This document shows, one piece after another, positions 11,187 through 22,689 of a DNA stretch of 64,000 nucleotides. Every line of letters starts with the position of its first letter. The first letter of the stretch is position 1. Position numbers and translations under genes: made by a program. The stretch spans positions 1 to 64,000 of the forward strand of contig JAHQIW010005932.1 of the NCBI GenBank assembly GCA_019055375.1, written 5' to 3'. The notes beneath the pieces are model-generated. The model did no database searches. It saw only the letters and a list, made by a program, of their open reading frames with translations, and had not been told where the DNA came from. Origin of the DNA: Parelaphostrongylus tenuis. Lineage: Eukaryota > Nematoda > Chromadorea > Rhabditida > Metastrongylidae.

Positions 11187-11815
11187 GGTACTGTTGTATT
11201 ATAGCGGCGCCCACGTGAGGTCTTCGGTAAATGCGTATTCTTTGTTATTTTTTGACGAATGTATGATTATCTGACAGATTAAATCGGGTGAATTTCTAAG
11301 GATATATTTTATTTTTTATATTGCTTGTTTTTAACGCCGTACCTGTCGGAATGAGATTTTGTTTCACATTTGAAGATTTCTCGCCTGCAAAAAGGCAAAT
11401 CTTTCTGATTAAGAACATGTGTTTGCTCAGAAAGAACTTCTTAGTACAGTTCTACACATACCTTAGCCTACTAGAAGTGCTCACTGAGTGTAAAACCCAA
11501 GATTCCTTCTGTCGTTTCAAAGCTTGAAGAAGTCCTTTCCTAAAGCCAAATATAGCAGTATAATCGAAAAGATTTTCTCATCTAACGATTGAAAGTTCAT
11601 TACAACAAAACTTTTGTCCAGAAAGAAATCTTCAAATGAGAAACAAAATCTTATTTGACTGGTACGGCGCCAAAAATAAGCTATTTGAGGAAATAAACAT
11701 GCCATTGAAATTCACTTGATTTGAGCTAAAGGTAAACTACAGAAACGTTTTGCGAAAGCAAAAAATACGTTTTTACCGAAGGCCTCAGATGGCGCTGCCA
11801 TAATAGAACATCACC
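11187..11815. repeat. Palindromic MITE, copy 2 (both ends present)
   Basis: The left arm begins GGTACTGTTGTATTATAGCG and continues GGCGCCCACGTGAGGTCTTC. The right arm ends as its imperfect reverse complement, ...GGCCTCAGATGGCGCTGCCA then TAATAGAACATCACC. It is about 630 bp, largely palindromic and without coding capacity. It is the reference copy for the family. Confidence 0.7.
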
Positions 11816-12080
11816 AAAAATAGTTAATCGATCAGCGTTTCGAAGTCTTCAACTTTTTTATACCCGCATTGATTCTAGTCAATGGTTCATGGCTGTACCT
11901 TGTCGCGATATGGGTGTCCGTTGTCGCATCGAATCGTCTGGAGTGGAGCACCGCTGGAACCTCGGTATGCATAAATTATGCTACAATGCGGCCATGAGAA
12001 AGTGATAACGACGGATTTGATCATTTGATGTTGTTTAATAATGCGATATCAACACTGATGTTTTGCTGCAGCTATTGATA

Positions 12081-12440
12081 TCCTTTCATTATTATTTGAG
12101 CCAACTTGTCATGTGGTGTGGTAAGGGCTCTTGTATAGCCATAAAAAAATTAAATAACATAACTAAAGGTATAACATAACAAAAATACCAGCCAAAGAGC
12201 AATCAAGTGTAAAACACTGTAAATTCGGGGTTTTTTCACTTGACCCACAGCGTAAAACATTCGTCTTCGATAGCTCTCTGTAGGAAGAGTAGGGACTCCC
12301 GAGAAAATTGGCTAAAAAGACTGAAAGACAACGGGTTCTGCCCGACTGACGTGTCTGTAAAGACGAAACACGTGTATCGGGCTGTACAAGAGCCCTTACC
12401 AGACCACATGACAAGTTGGCTCAAAGTATAATGAAAGGAT
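12081..12440 (+). repeat. Hammerhead-bearing inverted-repeat element
   Basis: The arms read TTTCATTATTATTTGAGCCA...TTGTCATGTGGT-TGGTAAG and its reverse complement. Related sequence continues past the right arm to about 12497 (TTGAGCGTGGTCTTGATAAA, then CACTCGAAATAAAGG). The right arm holds a hammerhead (12340-12382); the left arm has lost it. The interior has no protein signature. Confidence 0.7.
12340..12382 (+). ncRNA. Hammerhead ribozyme motif, copy D (one core mutation)
   Basis: Stem I GCCCGA/UCGGGC is perfect, stem II GUCU/AGAC is perfect with a GUAA tetraloop, GAAA is present, and stem III is A-U, C-G around ACGU with a GUA site. The core reads CUGACGU instead of CUGACGA, a substitution of the invariant A9, which should inactivate it. 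It shows the family consensus very clearly otherwise. Confidence 0.65.
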
Positions 12441-12499
12441 CTTTCAAAATTTGAGCGTGGTCTTGATAAAGCACTCGAAATAAAGGTATAATATGCTAT

Positions 12500-14200
12500 T
12501 GAGATCATCTTTACCCCTTTTTCTGATTCGGAACATCATGCAATCGAGATCAATATGCAGATGACACACGTCTCAAACCTTGCTGTGTTCTTGAAAAACT
12601 TCACTTCCTGAAGTAATGAATTGTTTCCTCCTCAATTGCTCTGTAGCGTAGCGGGACTTGTGAATTGTCTGCAGTTAATGAGAACAGGATCACTACGCCT
12701 CCTGCAGCAGTCTTGTGAGCTATCCCTTAAATCTTCTAAAATTGCTTTGAGGCCAGAGCTCCGTGTTCTGCTGGTGCTTTCAAAGGATTTTATATGAATC
12801 ACCACCTCTAAGGGCTCTGAATAATTTGAGTGACTTTGCTGTCAAGTTCACGATCAAGCTGACATCTTTTGATTTGCTACATGGGTGTGGACTACAGTAA
12901 TATGGTTGATAGTGTGTCATGGTACTGAGGTCTGTCAAAATTTGGCTCACGTCGTTCATTCCCCCTTGTCTTTGTGAACAAACTACTGTTTCGAACAGCT
13001 GTTTCTATGTTTCGATTCCAAACGTGGGTTATTAATCATTAGCTTATAAAGTTGGCAAGTAAACTTCCTAGCAGTACCTTTCCGCTTATGGTGGTTCGAG
13101 AGTATTTCGGATTTAGAAGTGCGATTTACAGTGCGCACACCATCATACAACACGATAGCCAAAATTGAAGATTTCGACACTCTTCCTTTTTTTGATGTAC
13201 TGGTGATCCTTGAGTTATTCAGTCAGGCACTAGAATTCTCTTTTTGCCTGCTAAGCTTGAAATAGTCGCCAAGAAAATGCTAATGGTCCTAGACACCTGC
13301 TGAACAGTAAATTTTTCTTCGAGAGTCGATAGTGTAGTTGTAAGCATTTCATCAATTTCGGATACAGCTCGACCCATCCAAAGCTCTGGCTGAAACATGT
13401 CCCGTGTTCAATAATACTCTCTTTTCTGTACGGTCAGGAAATCGGTATCAGACTTGTTTGTGACGAGCCTACACCATCTGATCCATGTGGGAACTCTCAA
13501 GCCGAGTTATCCTACGAATCCATAGGGATTCAGGTTAACTATAATTCAGTGACATTCCTAACGGAGACGGAAAAGTGCCCAAATAGCACTCGAGACCCCG
13601 TGCAACAAAGAATCCGACAATACTCGTCGATGGTGGATGCGACGAAACAAATCGAAGCAAGGAGTCCTGGATCTGAACAGTGTGATACATATCATGTCAG
13701 ATCACATAAGGAATGAAAACGTAGTTAGCTTGAACGGTTCCTGTGAGAAAATTCGACCAGTGTTTTTCACAGCTTCTTTTTTCTTAACGGCTTCTCAGCG
13801 CTTAGCTTAACATCCCGTGAGATTCACACAAAAATGTTCCACGTTCTTACCAATAAATCAAAGGTTTTGTAGTAACTAGTACGTCATAAATTGTGATCAT
13901 TCACAAGCAGAACAATAAGGTAGACGCAGCAACTAGTACAAACATATTACGGCTAATGTGCGAGATAATCTTCCGTAATTTATCTTCAAAATAGAGAAAA
14001 GTCTTTGTGTGATAGAGAGCATTCTTTAAATGCTCATGTTCAGTGGCTGTCGTTAAGATGCGTCAACTCTCAGCCTATGTCTCATTCGCTATACCTCGGC
14101 GAATATGGCGGCTGTCCATGATCCTCGATTATTGTAGATTGGAACACAAGAATTTCATGGTCAATGTCAAGCTGTATTCTTCGCATTGATTTCTATCAGG
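12500..14200. other. Intergenic, nothing recognised
   Basis: 1.7 kb with only short open frames and no exon chain, transposase similarity or inverted repeat that I can support. Confidence 0.4.
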
Positions 14201-14966
14201 TCTTCTCGTAGGTTTTGGCACCAGAGCAATAAACACCAAATTTGTTAACCAGAAGTAATTATAATTGCTCAAAAACACTATTTAAAGTATGCTCCATCTG
14301 CCTGAACAAATTTCTGCCACCTCTCACTAAACAAAACAGCACCGTTTTGTGCAGGATTCTCTTAGCTTTCTTTTGCAACCAAATGTGTCCAAATTTACGG
14401 CATCATGGCCGCTCAGCGAAGCCTTTATCGCACTGTGCTGCTTTTTAAGTACGAATTGGGACGCGATGAACAGACAGCCTTTGAGAACATCAACCGTGCA
14501 AAGGCTCAAAGGCTTTTGCCCAGGCGAACACCCTATCAGACCGCAACCGTCGGATCCTATCACGTCGACGTCGTCGCAATTTCATTTTGGCTCTAGACAA
14601 TGCAAGCCTGCACGTTGTCAAATTGGCAAAGAGTGAGTTGTCATTACTGGACTGAGAGTTGCTGGATCATCCGGCGTACAGTCTTGACTTGTCACCGTTT
14701 AACTATTGCGTACTCCGTTCACTGGAGCACTTGCTCAGCAGAGAGAAATTGCAAGACATCAATCATTTGCGTCAACGATTGACAACCTTCTTCCAATTCA
14801 AGGAAGACGAGTTCCGTGAGCGCGGTAATGACTTGTTACCTGAGAGCTGACATAAATGTGTTCAGACTAATGGCCATATTTTGAATAGTGTTGTTAAAGC
14901 AATTTTGATCACTTCTGGTTGATAAATTTGGTGTTATTTGCTTTAGTGCCAAAACTTATGAGAAGA
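14201..14966 (+). mobile_element. Mariner relic 3, internally deleted
   Basis: Inverted repeats TCTTCTCGTAGGTTTTGGCA (left) and the reverse complement ending at 14966, followed inward by AGCAATAAACACC. Transposase pieces appear in order but in shifted frames: an LFKYELGRDEQTAFENIN N-terminal block (about 14440), then LDNASLHVVKLAKSELSLLD, then HPAYSLDLSPFNY and EFRERGNDLLPES. The PYSPDLAPSDY-type motif of mariner is recognisable. Multiple frameshifts and a deletion make it inactive. Confidence 0.8.
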
Positions 14967-15600
14967 TCCAATATAAGGCGTATTTGACTGTACTGGCTGA
15001 TTCTTGTCTTGATACGAAGCGTAGAGGATGCTTATGTTAATCTCAAGGCACGAAAAAATTGCAGCAAGATATGCAAATTCCTCGCTTATTCCTGCACAGC
15101 TCCGACAAGACGTTCAGATCACACTTTCCCGCATATATTCACCAAGAGACAAATCTTTCCAATGAACACGTCTTGCACGCGCTCCCGGAAATAGTGAGAT
15201 CCGGGTTCGAATTCCGGCTGACGCAAATGTTTTTGCACACAACTTTACAATATTGGGTCATTTGTGACGGTACCAAAAATGTTACACAAAACTTTGTCGC
15301 ATTCATAAAAGTTGACAATAAGCTGTAATGAAGGCCTTAGATTTCATTGCCAGGATTCTCGAGATATCATGAAAAAATGCTCCCCAAGTCAGCAATACGT
15401 AGCCATACAAATCAGCCTATTACACACGATCCGTTATCACATTTATTGTGCGGCTTCCAACACATCTTCTTGAATTCAGATCGTTTCCAACTAAGATCAT
15501 CGAATATTTCATGTGTGGCTATGGCCTAAAGGGTACAACTGTTTGATTGCAATAGAGTGTTGATAACAATCGAAATACGTGATACTTGGTACTTGAACGG
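14967..15600. other. Intergenic with a tRNA-like fragment
   Basis: At about 15180-15260 there is a half tRNA-like unit (AGATCCGGGTTCGAATTCCG, then GCACACAACTTTACAATATT). It belongs to the same family as 17690-17770 and 44490-44590. No gene is recognised. Confidence 0.4.
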
Positions 15601-16250
15601 CCCGTCTTCACCGATAGTACGGGCTCCAGCACAGCAGTTTAGCTGCTTCGCTCCTAAGGTTCCCGAGGTAAGTCTAGCCATGACTTCCTCAGATCGACAT
15701 CACATTGGAGGAGTCGCTGCCCCCTCTGGATCAGAGGGAGATCACCACTTTGCGACTGATAGCTATCGTGACGGCGGTCATTCCCGGAACGGTCCACTCT
15801 AGGCTGTGCTCTCCGGACGGAAACGTCTGACGTCTTCCCAGCTCGATGGCTCTGCTGAAGGTTGAACCCCTCGCTGTACTTCGCAGTGCAACGCCAAGAA
15901 AACACCGCCGCCCGGCCACAATGAGGCTGCGGTAAACCATCTGGAAAGGAAGTCCAGTGATACTAATGAAAAAGAACATGACCTGCATAATGCGTCGAGT
16001 GGCACCGCGCCGCGTCCAGGTCAGCACTGACCCAGCAGCTCAGCCTCGCGGCTGACCCCAATTCCGAAAACCTCGGCCAGCTGAAGTCCAACGGCTGCCC
16101 CCGCAGAGCAGAGGACGGTCGACAAGAGGCGCGCGCGCCGGAGAGGGCGAGACTGGACGGGCCGCGTCTGTCCGCGGACGCGCATTCACGGACGGTCGCG
16201 TCGCGTCAGCTGATGCGGCGCGGTCGTGCAGCGTACGAACACATGCGGAC
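15600..16250. other. GC- and CpG-rich island, possible exon(s), strand unresolved
   Basis: This is the most GC-rich stretch in the window, rich in CpG (CGCGCGCG near 16129, several CAGCTG sites). Open frames exist on both strands, as expected for GC-rich DNA. On the minus strand a CTTCCTTTCCAG acceptor precedes a frame from about 15943. On the plus strand a CTTCCTCAG acceptor precedes a 45-codon frame starting at 15690. Neither matches a family I know. It could be a 5' exon plus promoter, a diverged coding exon, or foreign DNA. Confidence 0.35.
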
Positions 16251-16499
16251 GACTTCTGTGGGGCCTAAAATTTCTGGCACATCCCGATTTGTTCTCCTGA
16301 ATTCTCCGCTTTCGTCTTTTTTACCACCGATATCTCATCTGTTTTTGGATAGTAAAAATTCCTTTCTGCTTTCATTATCATCACATCATTTGTAGCGGAC
16401 TCCAACGGGAGTTATGAATTCATTGGAGTATTTGAAAATGAAAATAACGAATATTAGGAATTCCTAGTTTTCCTCCTGCTTTATTTCGCAGTGTAATGA

Positions 16500-18110
16500 T
16501 CTTTATTACATCCCTAAGAGAATTGAGTGGTGAGCAAAAATACGGTCTCAGGCGGGAATCGAACTTCCGTTCCATCCTATCCGGGGACGCGTGCTCTAAC
16601 CACTACACCATCGAGACAGATTTGCCTGATCACTCATTCTTTAACATCTCTATGTTAGCTATCAGCAACCAACCTTCAACAAATTTAGTTGGGTATGCGA
16701 TCGCTCAATGCTCTTAGGAATTTTGAATGATCATAACACTGCGAAAATGCGGTATAATACTAGAAATTTCAAATATTAGTTATCTTAATGACTGTCAGCT
16801 TAACTGGGTTTATAAAGCGAAATCGCATACCCGACCAAACCTGTCAAAGGTTGGTAGCTGATAGCTAACATAGAGATGTTGAAGAATGAGTGGTTGGGCA
16901 CATGTGCCTCGGTGGTGTAGTGGTAGAGCACGCGTCACCATTATGGATGAAACGCGAGTTCGATTCCCGCCTAAGGCTGTGTTTTTTGCTCAACACTCAA
17001 TTCTCTTAGGAATATTGGATGAAAATCACGTTAGACAAGTTGTTATCAGAATGAATAGCCTGGAATTTAGCAGTAATTGCGATATGTCATACGACAGAAC
17101 GCTTATCAAATAGAATTCCTTTCTACTCAACTGCTTCTAGCATTGGTATGATGTTAAAAATACACCCGTTGATGTAGAGTAATATGCAAAACTTTCGCGT
17201 CAGACGAGACTCGAACCCGAATCTCTCTCTGTCCGGATTCTTTTTTTTTCTCTCTTGCTTAATGGTAAATACTCTGATAATGATATAACATGTTTTGAGC
17301 TGTTCATCAGCTCTAAGTGCTAAACAGGCGGGTGTTTCGTCTTTAAGGACTCCTCGGTAGTAAAATACTTTATTTTAGTCATAATAAAGTAAAATGTAAC
17401 TTTTTACAAATGGGGCGCCGTGGCCGAGTGGTTGTGATGGTGGTCGCGGCGTGCATGAGGCTGAGCTCCACCCCCCACCTCTCCGGCAGTCAATAGCGTC
17501 CTATGGAACGCCAAAGTAAGGCTATCCTCGAGATTGCAAGGAGACTCGCTCAACCAGTATTCTACGTCTTAAAGAAGATGGCGAACAATGAATTGACTGC
17601 CGAAGGTACTGGGATCCTCACAATGAAAAAAGTACTGTGATGACGGATCAAACAGAGTGCTCGAGAGAGAGTAAGTAAAATAATAAGCTCCGGATAGAGT
17701 GAGATGCGGGTTTAAGACCCGCCTGACGCGAAAGTTCTGCACATCGCTTTACATCTATGGTTATATATGTAACATCAGCCATCGCTAGAGGCGCTCAAGT
17801 TAAGAAGAATTCTATTTGATAATCCGATACCCTATATCTGTCAGCGTGACTGGATTCAGTGTTGATGACGACTACCTGATCCACGCTGTTGACGGTTGGT
17901 TGCTGACAGATAGATGCGTTGTAGCGTAGAAAGAGTGGTGAGCGAAACGGGCGTCAGTAGTGTAACGGGTTAGAGCACGCGCTATCCCGGATAGAGTGTG
18001 CTGCGGGTTCGAGTCTCGCCTGAAGTTAAAGAACGTATTGCGATTGGTCAACTCTTTATATTTGCAGTGTTCTTGATGAGCTGAGAATTCTATCCGATTT
18101 CTGATAAAAT
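16500..18110. repeat. Second cluster of tRNA-derived SINE heads
   Basis: tRNA-like units lie at 16530-16618 (minus), 16905-16977 (plus), 17196-17235 (minus, partial), 17413-17470 (plus, different head with GTGGCCGAGTGG), 17690-17770 and 17945-18030 (plus). Linker sequences such as TGTTGA-GGTTG-T-GCTGA recur between units and in the 7.0-8.1 kb cluster. A degenerate hammerhead lies reversed near 17330-17362 (GTGTTTCGTCTTTAAGGACT). Confidence 0.55.
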
Positions 18111-18272
18111 TTATGAGAAATTCAGTTTTCATCACCCGTGCAAAGAATTTTCGTTCGGTTTTTCCAATTGGTCCCTTTTGGTTCATCCATGAAAATCTGT
18201 TATCTCTCCAGGTAACGCTTGGCGTGGTGGTGAGTGTGCGTATATCGAAGCACGACCAAATCAGCTGCGAAC

Positions 18273-18445
18273 ATGGTACGATCCGAGAGTGCTGACGAGG
18301 AGGTGGGCCTTGCAGAGAAGTTCAATCCATCCTCCACCCTGGCAGTACGCGATGATGACGTGGATTTCACGCCGCAACCGATTTGGACGAACAACGACGT
18401 CGCTGGCAGCGAATCCTCCAAAAGGAATACAGTACTGTCGGCCAG
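18273..18445 (+). CDS. Candidate first coding exon, unrecognised protein
   Basis: ATG at 18273 in a good context opens 57 acidic codons beginning MVRSESADEEVGLAEKF and ending SSKRNTVLSA plus AG, then a GTGCGG splice donor. Codon content looks coding (few rare or homopolymer codons, balanced polar residues), unlike the chance frames around it. I found no downstream exon in phase 2 before the AP-4 gene. No family was recognised. It may be the N-terminal cytoplasmic region of a larger protein, or an exon orphaned by rearrangement. Confidence 0.4.
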
Positions 18446-18768
18446 GTGCGGTTCCTTTTACTCACGTAATCAGCTGGTTTGTGTATGGATGTTTATGCTC
18501 TGTTCGAGCAAGAACTGCAGATCCGGCGTAGTTGAAGTTTTCGTTCATTTTTCCATTACAACCATCTTATGAGATGGATTTCGATTTGTCGCGAACAAAA
18601 GTTAAACAGAAGGTCGCGAGTTCAAACTCAGACTTCAGCGACAGTGTGTTTGTGAAGAGTTAGAGTATGACGTACTCAAGGATTTCACTTTGTTTTCCAT
18701 TGAATTCCACATAGAATTTACCATAATCGTGTGTAGGTGTGAGTGCGCCTATTTGTCTCTGGCTTTAC

Positions 18769-18900
18769 CATGATTCGCCCTTGAACCTGTAGACAGATCG
18801 CCTGTATTTCCATGGATTCCTCGATATCGTTGACAAAAATAGGCTTAATCCAAGAGAATCCGGCGAAGTGCCTATGGGCCATGCACTCCTTCCGAAACAA
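18769..18900 (-). CDS. Candidate internal exon, unrecognised
   Basis: A minus-strand frame reads KECMAHRHFAGFSWIKPIF then VNDIEESMEIQAICLQVQG and ends at RIM followed by a GTAAAG donor. Composition looks coding. The acceptor is not resolved and no partner exon was found. It could be a gene or transposon fragment. Confidence 0.25.
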
Positions 18901-19782
18901 TAAGACAAGGTCCTCACGAATATTTCATCATGGGAAAGTCATACAAAATTTGTGATGTTGCTATATCCTTCTTGAGTTTTCTTGTGAAAAGAGTAGAGTC
19001 GATAATATGCGCAATTCCGGGCTGCTAGAAATGCTCCGATATGACTACCGAAGCTTACCCATTTTGTTATCAATAATCCTACAAGTGTTTGCGATCTTTT
19101 GATCATGTTTTGATTTATTTCGATGCAATATTCGTCACGGTATTCCGAACAGAAATTACTTTTTAGTCTTTCCCAGGGACTCGAGTCATCTGGTTATATA
19201 TGGACACTAAGAAGTAATACTATCCTAATATACCACCAAACTGAACTTGTCTTGTTACGATAAAGGTATCTGATATAGCTGCTGCAAGAAAAGTCCAAGA
19301 AAGATTAGACATGTATCCACACTTTAAGTGCCATATGCCCTGATTTTCTAGATTCCTGTCCGTAAAAATGGTTTGCGTCTTAGCGCTATATGCGTGACTA
19401 GTGAATCTTATCTTGCCTCAGTATTCTCCATTATGTCTTGTCCTCGATGTTTGACTAGTGCAGTGTTTTAACTGAATTTGAAAGTCTTAACTAGGTGCTT
19501 TTCTATACTTGCATCCGTAAAGGATGGTTTAGGTGTCCGAGCATCAGCTGGTGTCCACTTTTCGCCGACATATTCATCCCTGATGTGTTTGACGTAGAAT
19601 CGGGTTCACTTATTACAATATATGCAATCGCCATCTCCCTACCGTATGACAAATTGTGTTATTTCGGACTTGCACATATGGTCCTACTTGGAAAAGAAAA
19701 CGTCGCGCCTAGAAAAGGTTCGCCGACGATTTTTTTACATGTAAGGTATAAGGGATTGGTTCAGACGAAAGGCACCGTACGA

Positions 19783-19830
19783 CTGACGAGGCTTCTAGGC
19801 CGAAACACGTGTGTTCCCTTGTTTAAGTTC
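19783..19830 (+). ncRNA. Hammerhead ribozyme motif, copy G (broken site)
   Basis: CUGACGA (19783-19789), a 4-bp stem II GGCU/GGCC, GAAA (19802-19805) and CACGUGUG. The base before the cleavage point is G, which is not tolerated by hammerheads, and stem I is poor. The right arm of its element follows (ATAACAGACCACTTGC), as in the 39.7 and 47.8 kb copies. Confidence 0.45.
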
Positions 19831-20108
19831 CCATAACAGACCACTTGCATCGCTCACGGCCATCTCATCTAGTAGCTTAAACAGATCCCAGCCCATCTCA
19901 ATAAACATGCAAATGTTCCTGAACTGTCTACATAATGCGTGCATCCATGAACTCCTCAAACAACCCGAAGAGCAGTAAACATGTTCATCTCCATTTAGTA
20001 GCTCATGGACCTCTCATTGGAGCACCACAGTTCTCATTATTCGGATGATCAGAGAGCTAATATGCGTAAATGTTAGCTGGTAATGGAATAACGATTGATA
20101 TAAAACAC

Positions 20109-20217
20109 TTATATTGCGTTTATGTTTGAAAGTGAAGCCCCCCACTTGGCTTCCAGCTGCTGTCTCAGGTGTTGAGCCCGCTTTTCTCCGGGAAGATCTG
20201 CCCGCGCTACGAGTCCA
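20109..20217 (-). CDS. Candidate terminal exon, unrecognised
   Basis: After a GCCTTCTAG acceptor, the minus strand reads GLVARADLPGEKRAQHLRQQ then LEAKWGASLSNINAI and stops at 20109. The first base completes a split codon (phase 2 upstream). The lysine-, arginine- and glutamate-rich helix looks coding. Upstream exons were not found, so the gene is unidentified. Confidence 0.35.
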
Positions 20218-20249
20218 CTAGAAGGCGTTCGTCAAGTCCATAGTTTCGC

Positions 20250-21560
20250 TTGTATCTTAGCATTGTTGTCTTGTGTCACCCCTTTTCTCATTCTTCATGC
20301 AATCACCAATATGCATAGAGGATAGTAAAAGGAATAATTTTTGAACTCGGCCCGGCAAATGATTATATGCAGTGGATGCCAGACGATAGAATAAGATCTA
20401 CTTTAATTTCATCTTGACCTCGAACGAACTACTCATGGCCCCTAAGCGATGCTTAGTCGTTTCGGAACAGTATTTGTGTTTCTCGCACATTCGAATGTTC
20501 CAAATACCTTTCCAAACTCACTGTTTAACCCTTTGACGCACAAGTTGATTTTCCACGCAGTAAGAGGCGGGCTTGCTCGTCGAGAGCAGTGTGTTATAAT
20601 GAAGTATGGTGGTTTTCTGTAGAATTTAGATTTTTATCGCCAACTAAGGAGGTGTAAGCGTCAGCATTTGGGTGAATATGACAGATGAGACTTTAACAAG
20701 ACTATTTTTGATTTATATATGCGAAACAAATCAGAAAACAATGTTTTGTTCGTCAGAAATTATACTGTACTTTGCAAAATGATGTCAGGTCATCGATAAT
20801 TCATGGCAACTTTTTATCATCTGAGGGTTGTAGAAGTTGAGATTGTGGGAAATCTAGAAGAGGCTTTATTCTGGTGTTACATAGGTGATGACTTCTCATA
20901 TTTTCCACTTATACTCCGATATGAACATTATTAATCATTGCAAGCTTTGTTAGTGGTTAGTGCATGATTTTACGTCTATTTGTATTTTTCTTCACCCTTG
21001 TCACAAACCAAGTTCAGTATCACAATCGGCATTTCTCAGGCTATCGATTGACTACAAAAACATAGAATAAAAAATAGAAACAAGTATGAACAATTATTTT
21101 GCAACCGTTGGAATTGTGCTCCTTTTTGGAAGGATGTGGTTTTCTTGTTTGAACATAGGTCATTTTTTGGACACATGGGCGTTTTTTACGAGAAGAAAGT
21201 TTTTGAAGGACTTTTGTGATATTTTGTTATTTATTAGAGATAGTGTCTTCTTAAGACCCAAACACTTCTCTATTGCTGCGTGCATCCTAGAAACTTCTGG
21301 CATGCGGTGCGAGACGTTGAGAACGATGGCGCATAGGCTTGCCTTTGAAGCTTCTTAAACGCTTCTTAGGCGCTTTTCGCAATTCATGAACCCTTGAAAA
21401 GAACGATGATCTCAAAAATTAGTTCACGGCTCCAAAACATTACTGATTACTATTGAATACTAATTTCAATGCGATAGTCAGCTATACTATAATTGGTCTA
21501 ACTCGAGTAAGTTAAAAGATCTAGTATAGAGATTTTAGAACTAGTTATCAAAGTACGCAA
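20250..21560. other. Intergenic, nothing recognised
   Basis: AT-rich sequence without convincing exons. The open frame at 21086-21358 is low-complexity and hydrophobic, with no splice support. Confidence 0.35.
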
Positions 21561-21745
21561 CAGGTCTCAGACTTGTCTGGGAGGATAAGCAGCACGACCT
21601 CGGTACAACGGGGGCCACCGCGAGTCATTGTAGAGGCCAGATATGTATTTAGTCACCTCGAAGGAAGTTATGAATTGAAGACGAGTGCATGGCGCATTTG
21701 TCAGGGATTGATCAGCGCCGAGAGCTTTATCCTTCTTTATCAAAG
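21560..21745 (-). repeat. SINE body fragment
   Basis: The sequence between TCTCAGACTTGTCTGGGAGG and GATTGATCAGCGCCGAGAGC is the inverted counterpart of 41254-41415, sharing a conserved translated stretch [11 protein letters not shown]. The tRNA-like head is missing here. The shared frame is coincidental to the repeat. Confidence 0.65.
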
Positions 21746-22689
21746 TACCCTCGAACACATAAAAACGGAACTAGTTTGTAACCTCTTGCACGACCGTATG
21801 TATATGACTTGCATAACTTGCTCTAATGACGAAGACCGAGGTGACTTGAGTTGGAGTATGGCAACCTATCTTCTTGGTAGGCGTGCAGGAAAATAGGGCA
21901 TTTGTTGGGAAACTCAGAACGCGCCACTGGATATGAACAGAACACAGAACGGAGATTGTGAAGTAAAATTCACTATCCTTTCGCAAGGGGAAATGCTAAG
22001 AAAGCGATGCCTTGTCATCACGCATAAACTTTGTTGAATCTCAGGCTGATTTTTCGATCTGTCCATTAATTTGATCTTCCCTAGGCCCTGACAGGCGGAA
22101 CTGCTGATTCGTCAGCCATTGTGAGCAAATAGTGTAATTACAACCTCGTGTCTGTTTATCAGGAGAATAGTGGATTACCGTTGAGTGCCGGGGTAAACGG
22201 AAGTCAATCCTGGAATAGAATTTGTTCTGTGAAATGCTTCAAGCTCAACACTATATGTTGGTACTATTGTTTGTAGAAGTAGCCTTCTTATATATCGTTT
22301 CATATTCCCTTATTCTTCGACATTATAAGCTAACTTTACCATTCAAAATAGTGTCAGCAGAAAGATTTTCGACTTTAATCTTGCATGTCACTATCGATCG
22401 AGTTGAACAAGTGGTCCTTTGAAGCGCAACATGTGTTGTCCGGTCCGTGCATGTGTTACAATATAGCTCACTAAGCACTGAATTTCCAAGAAAATTGTAG
22501 TTCTACATATGACAGCTTGTAATTATCCTACGTCTTTCTTAGATCAGAAATATCGACGATTGATCTGGAATCATCTGTAACTGAAATGGTTCATTGGTAT
22601 TTCCTTGGAGTGACTATCAAATCATAGACCTCGGCATTGGTCGAATAGTTCCGAATTTTCTTCGTATTCAGCTAACAAGAGTTTGTTAA

